Below are positions 60,585 through 64,000 of a stretch of DNA of 64,000 nt, one piece after another. The DNA comes from Bacteroidetes bacterium MedPE-SWsnd-G2 (GTDB lineage: Bacteria > Bacteroidota > Bacteroidia > Flavobacteriales > Flavobacteriaceae). Below the pieces are notes generated by a model. The model saw only the letters and a program-made list of their open reading frames with translations. It was not told the DNA's origin and did no database searches. The DNA is taken from assembly GCA_001874335.1 (NCBI GenBank), contig MPDE01000004.1, positions 62,001 to 126,000 on the forward strand, written 5' to 3'. The number at the start of each line of letters is the position of its first letter. The first letter of the stretch is position 1. The position numbers and the translations under genes are program-made.

Positions 60585-60722
60585 ACACAGGGTTATTGTT
60601 ACTTGTCTAAATTTAATGTTCTATCTCACTGATTTTAAAAAATACCTGTAATGTTTTTAACAAAGTAATTAACAGTATGTTAGAGTTGGTGTGGTAAGTC
60701 GTTGATTTTCAACCGTTTGAAT

Positions 60723-61922
60723 TCAGGTGTTTTTGCCTAATTCTGATGAAATTTTATCTAAAACCTTGATTATCAGTAGGCATCCTTTTCTGATTTCGTC
60801 CTCAGTTATGGTTAAAGGTGGGGTTATTCTGATTGCTTTGGGTTCAAATAAAAGCCAGAACAAAATTAAGCCTTCTTCCTGACAATTAAGTATAAGTTGG
60901 TTGGTTATTTCTGCTGAAGGTGTTAGAGCAGCTAACATTAATCCTATTCCTCTAATTTCTGTGATTAATGGGTGTACTAATAATGAACGGAATAAGTTTT
61001 CCTTTGATAGCGTCTCTTCCATCAACGATGATGTTGTAACTTCTTGTAAAGTGGCTAATGCAGCCGCTGCAATCACAGGATGTCCACCAAAAGTAGTAAT
61101 ATGTCCTAGCTTTGGGAATTCTTTCAGGTGGTTCATTAATTGATTAGATGCCGTAAAAGCACCAATTGGCATTCCGCCTCCTAATCCTTTACCTGAGACT
61201 AAAATGTCAGGTATGCAATTGTAATTTTCAAAGCCAAACAATTTTCCAGTACGCCCCATTCCTGGTTGAATTTCATCCAGAATTAAAAGCGTTCCTGTAG
61301 ATTCGCATTTTTGTTTAACCAGTTGAAGAAAATTATTTTTTGGCTCAATAAACCCAGCACCTCCTTGAATGGTTTCTAATATAACAGCAGCTGTTTTTGT
61401 GCTGATCAGCTCAATATCTTCAATCGCGTTAAAAGTGATAAACTTAGTCCCTGGAATTAATGGTCTGTAAGCGCTTTTTTGAGCTTCAATACCTAAAACA
61501 CTCATGGCGCCCATAGTGTTGCCGTGATACGCTTTTTTTGCAGCAATGATTTCAGATCGTCCAGTGGCTCTTTTAGCCAATTTTATAGCGCCTTCAATTG
61601 CCTCAGTACCTGAGTTGGTAAGGTAAGTTGATTCTAAACTATCTGGTAAATTATCAGATAACAATTGGCAAAGTTCTACCGCTGGTTTCTGAATGTATTC
61701 ACCATAAACCATGACATGCAAATATTGATCTACTTGATGCTTAATAGCATTTACGACCTTGGGATGGCCGTGACCTAAAGTACATGCCGATACACCGGCC
61801 ACAAAATCTAAATACGATTTGTTATTTGAGTCGTAAATATAAGACCCTTTGGCATGAGAAATTTCCATTGCTAAAGGGTGAGGAGAGGTTTGAGCTTGGT
61901 ATTTAAAAAAATCTTCTTTCAT
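60723..61922 (-). CDS. Class III aminotransferase (acetylornithine/ornithine type)
   Basis: A 399-residue PLP-dependent aminotransferase. The PLP Lys is in DILVSGKGLGGGMPIGAF, the Asp of the ring contact is in LLILDEIQPGMGRTGKLFGF, and TNSGTEAIEGAIKLAKRATG binds the phosphate. The layout matches the acetylornithine/ornithine/GABA group; the substrate is not resolvable by eye and neighbouring genes give no arginine context. Its ATG overlaps the stop of the OstA-like gene (TAATG), which implies translational coupling. Confidence 0.93.
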   Translation of the reverse strand: MKEDFFKYQAQTSPHPLAMEISHAKGSYIYDSNNKSYLDFVAGVSACTLGHGHPKVVNAIKHQVDQYLHVMVYGEYIQKPAVELCQLLSDNLPDSLESTYLTNSGTEAIEGAIKLAKRATGRSEIIAAKKAYHGNTMGAMSVLGIEAQKSAYRPLIPGTKFITFNAIEDIELISTKTAAVILETIQGGAGFIEPKNNFLQLVKQKCESTGTLLILDEIQPGMGRTGKLFGFENYNCIPDILVSGKGLGGGMPIGAFTASNQLMNHLKEFPKLGHITTFGGHPVIAAAALATLQEVTTSSLMEETLSKENLFRSLLVHPLITEIRGIGLMLAALTPSAEITNQLILNCQEEGLILFWLLFEPKAIRITPPLTITEDEIRKGCLLIIKVLDKISSELGKNT

Positions 61923-63706
61923 TAGTTAGAAGTTTTTTCAAGCTTTTGAAGCTGTTTTTGTTTCTTTAAATCAGCGCCCTTTTTCTTTTTAAACTTTTTT
62001 GGTAATTGTCTGGCTGCTTTGTTTTCCTTTTCGTCATCGTCGGGGTTTTGGTCAGCTTTATCAATTCTACTTCTTAAGTCTTCATCGAAAAACTCTTTTT
62101 GAGGCACGTAATCTTCCAAACCTTTTATAACTGAAAGTTTTAAGGGCGGATCATCTTTAAATAAATCTTCAACACTTTTAGGGCGTTCTTCTTCACGCCA
62201 ATCAAAGCCTCTTAAAATACGAGCGTTTTCTGGTAACATTTCTTCTGGAAAAAGTTTACCATCGATTTGATTTATAAGTCTAATTTCATCAATTGTATTG
62301 TCTAACATGAAAATTTCAATACGACCAGATTTAGATTTGTTAATACCTACTAATTCACTTTTATCATTGCGCGTGTAATAATGAACTTCGGCATTTTTGA
62401 TGATATTTATTTTGTTTATTTCATTGTTTTCAAAAAGAGCATATAATTTTTGCCCTTTAATCTGATTGTAACCTTCACCAATGGTATCCTTATTAATTAT
62501 AAACGCATTGTCAAAAACTTTTAGAGAGTCGATTTGCTCTGTTTCAGGATTAGAAATTAAATGAATAGAATCGCCTGTCATTTGATTTCCTAAATTCCAG
62601 AGTACTGGTTTTCTCACTGTAGCAAAGGCATCAGTAGATGAAAATTTTGCAAGATTAATAAGTTGTGTTAAACCTGTTTTATGATTCATGTGGATTGAAT
62701 CAGATTTTCCACTTAAATCGCTTTTAAAGATTTTTACATTATAGTAAGCTCGAGTAATTCTATTTTCAGGTTTACCAGTTACTAAAAGGCGGTCACCATG
62801 TATATAAATTGAATCGTTTTCTTGAACCGTAATCGCAACAGCTCTGTCTTTAATAAACACCGAATCTTTTGCCTTGTAAACTTCGGCATAATGACCTTTT
62901 ACAACACTATGGTTTAAGGTATCGGTAACTTTAATGTTGTTTGTGGCAGAAGCAAAATTTCTTGCACGATCAAAATACATACTATCACCTTCTACAACGC
63001 GATTATCGTATTCAATTTTCGATTTTTTAAGGAAATAACCAACATCATTGTTGGTGTCATAATAACCTTTTTCACAATATATGTTAGAGGTTTCTCCTGT
63101 TATAGTAGATGGCCCGTATAGGTAGGCATGACCTGAGGTTGAATAAAAATCTAAATGATTTGTTTTTAGGGTATATTCTGGATTAACGAGAACGACATTG
63201 TTTACAAATTGATATTTTTTAGAATTCATGTAATATCTTCCAATTCTACTTGTAATGGTCCCAGATGTGTCTCTTACAACTTTCCCTCCAGTATCGTAAT
63301 ATGCCTCTTGTTTTTTACGGTCAAAATGAAGGGTGTCTGTCGTTAATGTTGATTGAGGTTCTTTTAAAACTACATTCCCACTGGCAAACGCTAATTCGGT
63401 AATTCCGCTATACTCAAGGTAATCTGATTTCATTGAAATGGTGTCGCCTTGTTTCATTCTTACATTACTAAAGGCTTCTAAAAAATCTTCGCTTTCATGG
63501 TAAAGCGCTTTGTCACACCACATGTCAATTCCGTTGTGAATGACATGAATTTGCTGTTGGTTACTTCTAACAAAAACGGTAACATCTGTACTGTCAGACT
63601 TTACAAATCCAGAATTGGCGATTCTTATTTTTTTGGTTTCCTGGCTATGAGCAAGCAAACTGAAAAACGTACAAAATAGAATGACTAATATCGATTTATA
63701 TTTCAA
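61922..63706 (-). CDS. OstA/LptA-like periplasmic protein, TTG start (594 aa)
   Basis: An exported protein of the LptA/OstA beta-jelly-roll superfamily. The signal peptide MKYKSILVILFCTFFSLLAH starts at TTG 63706, and the upstream frame closes at a stop with no ATG or GTG. The mature region repeats the OstA strand pattern: DMWCDKALYHESEDFLEAFS, VRMKQGDTISMKSDYLEYSG, DTLHFDRKKQEAYYDTGG and GDSMYFDRARNFASATNNIK. It ends in a Lys-rich tail (about 60 residues, likely disordered). It may take part in LPS transport across the periplasm, but the Bacteroidota version is longer than E. coli LptA (185 residues). Confidence 0.88.
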   Translation of the reverse strand: MKYKSILVILFCTFFSLLAHSQETKKIRIANSGFVKSDSTDVTVFVRSNQQQIHVIHNGIDMWCDKALYHESEDFLEAFSNVRMKQGDTISMKSDYLEYSGITELAFASGNVVLKEPQSTLTTDTLHFDRKKQEAYYDTGGKVVRDTSGTITSRIGRYYMNSKKYQFVNNVVLVNPEYTLKTNHLDFYSTSGHAYLYGPSTITGETSNIYCEKGYYDTNNDVGYFLKKSKIEYDNRVVEGDSMYFDRARNFASATNNIKVTDTLNHSVVKGHYAEVYKAKDSVFIKDRAVAITVQENDSIYIHGDRLLVTGKPENRITRAYYNVKIFKSDLSGKSDSIHMNHKTGLTQLINLAKFSSTDAFATVRKPVLWNLGNQMTGDSIHLISNPETEQIDSLKVFDNAFIINKDTIGEGYNQIKGQKLYALFENNEINKINIIKNAEVHYYTRNDKSELVGINKSKSGRIEIFMLDNTIDEIRLINQIDGKLFPEEMLPENARILRGFDWREEERPKSVEDLFKDDPPLKLSVIKGLEDYVPQKEFFDEDLRSRIDKADQNPDDDEKENKAARQLPKKFKKKKGADLKKQKQLQKLEKTSN

Positions 63707-63772
63707 TGTGTAAATTGTTTATTTAAAAATAACTATATAATTGATGTTATAGTATGTTTGGGGTGTATTTAA

Positions 63773-63806
63773 CAAAAAGGCCTGTTAATGTAATAGTAAC
63801 AGGCCT
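63773..63806 (-). terminator. Intrinsic terminator of purA
   Basis: Arms AGGCCTGTTA (63778-63787) and TAACAGGCCT (63797-63806) pair perfectly over 10 bp, followed on the minus strand by TTTTTGTT. It lies about 20 bases after the purA stop. Confidence 0.88.
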
Positions 63807-63825
63807 CTAATTTATGTGAATAAAA

Positions 63826-64000
63826 CTAGTTTCTATGAATAGTTTGTTTTCTATCTGGTCCTACTGATACAACTGTAATAGGAATTTCTAATTCTTTTTC
63901 TAAAAACTCAATGTATGCATTAAGCTCTTTTGGGAATTGAGAAGCTTCAGTCATTTCTGTTAAATCTTCTTTCCATCCTTTAAATTCAGAATAAATAGGC
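63826..64000 (-). CDS. purA: Adenylosuccinate synthase, C-terminal fragment (cut by window edge)
   Basis: The last 58 codons of a gene that continues beyond the right edge. The translation ends with YSEFKGWKEDLTEMTEAS, ELNAYIEFLEKELEIPIT and VVSVGPDRKQTIHRN, which is the conserved C-terminus of adenylosuccinate synthase (GTP-dependent IMP + Asp to adenylosuccinate, AMP branch of purine synthesis). The GWKxDL and SVGPDRxQTI signatures are diagnostic. The stop TAG is at 63826-63828 and a strong terminator follows. Confidence 0.9.
   Translation of the reverse strand, partial: PIYSEFKGWKEDLTEMTEASQFPKELNAYIEFLEKELEIPITVVSVGPDRKQTIHRN

Noticed and set aside
1-64000. tRNA, rRNA and riboswitch genes
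   Set aside because: I looked for tRNA cloverleaf arms and GGTTCGAATCC-type T-loops, rRNA signatures and common riboswitch cores in the gaps and saw none; a covariance-model search would be needed to exclude them fully.

Overview
The window is a chromosomal segment of a low-GC Bacteroidota, almost certainly a member of the Flavobacteriaceae. The reasons are: seven proteins with type IX secretion (T9SS) sorting domains; a DUF5606 gene; promoters of the TTG-N19/20-TAnnTTTG class instead of -35/-10 boxes; and the usual flavobacterial housekeeping set (sucC, lysA, dapD, ruvX, def, mazG, aroE, purA). No phage, insertion sequence, CRISPR array, rRNA or tRNA was recognised. The genus cannot be told from the sequence.

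Layout. 1-6485 (+): the 3' part of an ABC-2 exporter permease, an MscS channel and a sigma-54-type response regulator without a DNA-binding domain, then PPK2, a secreted M28 peptidase, a DinB-like protein and a VOC protein. 6497-11934 (-): a surface acylation-type cassette (DUF1624 membrane protein, MBOAT acyltransferase, SGNH-like partner, NAD-dependent epimerase) and a secreted protein of unknown function. 12279-19018: lysA, sucC, small proteins, an esterase and uvrB.

19041-39061 (-) is the most distinctive region: six consecutive T9SS type B cargo genes covering 20 kb. All six share a module of about 95 residues that starts at a CDxDxDG motif and carries a second Cys near its end. I count 2, 11, 11, 1, 4 and 4 copies, 33 in all. 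The three uvrB-proximal proteins carry a choice-of-anchor L head; the other three carry different heads (a DUF3344/CARDB-like head, a PPC-like head and a propeller-like head). An ABC-2 transporter (39089-40830) reads straight into the cluster with short spacers. No PorP/SprF-like partner gene is present. The cluster looks like a surface adhesin or matrix locus built from one reused module; its function is not evident from the sequence.

40929-45630: a hypothetical protein with a possible kinase-like catalytic loop, a pRiA4b ORF-3-like protein, heme A synthase, CCA-adding enzyme and TsaC. 45704-50998: an LPS-core-type locus (GT4, GT2, InaA/Kdo-kinase-like, then convergently GT2 and GT9) linked to dapD. 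51107-54249 (+): ruvX, a small T9SS type A protein, def, DUF5606 and mazG. 54421-64000 (-): a DUF349 repeat protein, aroE, two tandem DUF368 membrane proteins, a TPR protein, a class III aminotransferase, an OstA/LptA-like protein and the 3' end of purA.

Several genes seem to start at TTG (40830, 35649, 33198, 63706), and two promoters (uvrB and tsaC) sit so close to the ATG that leaderless transcripts are likely.
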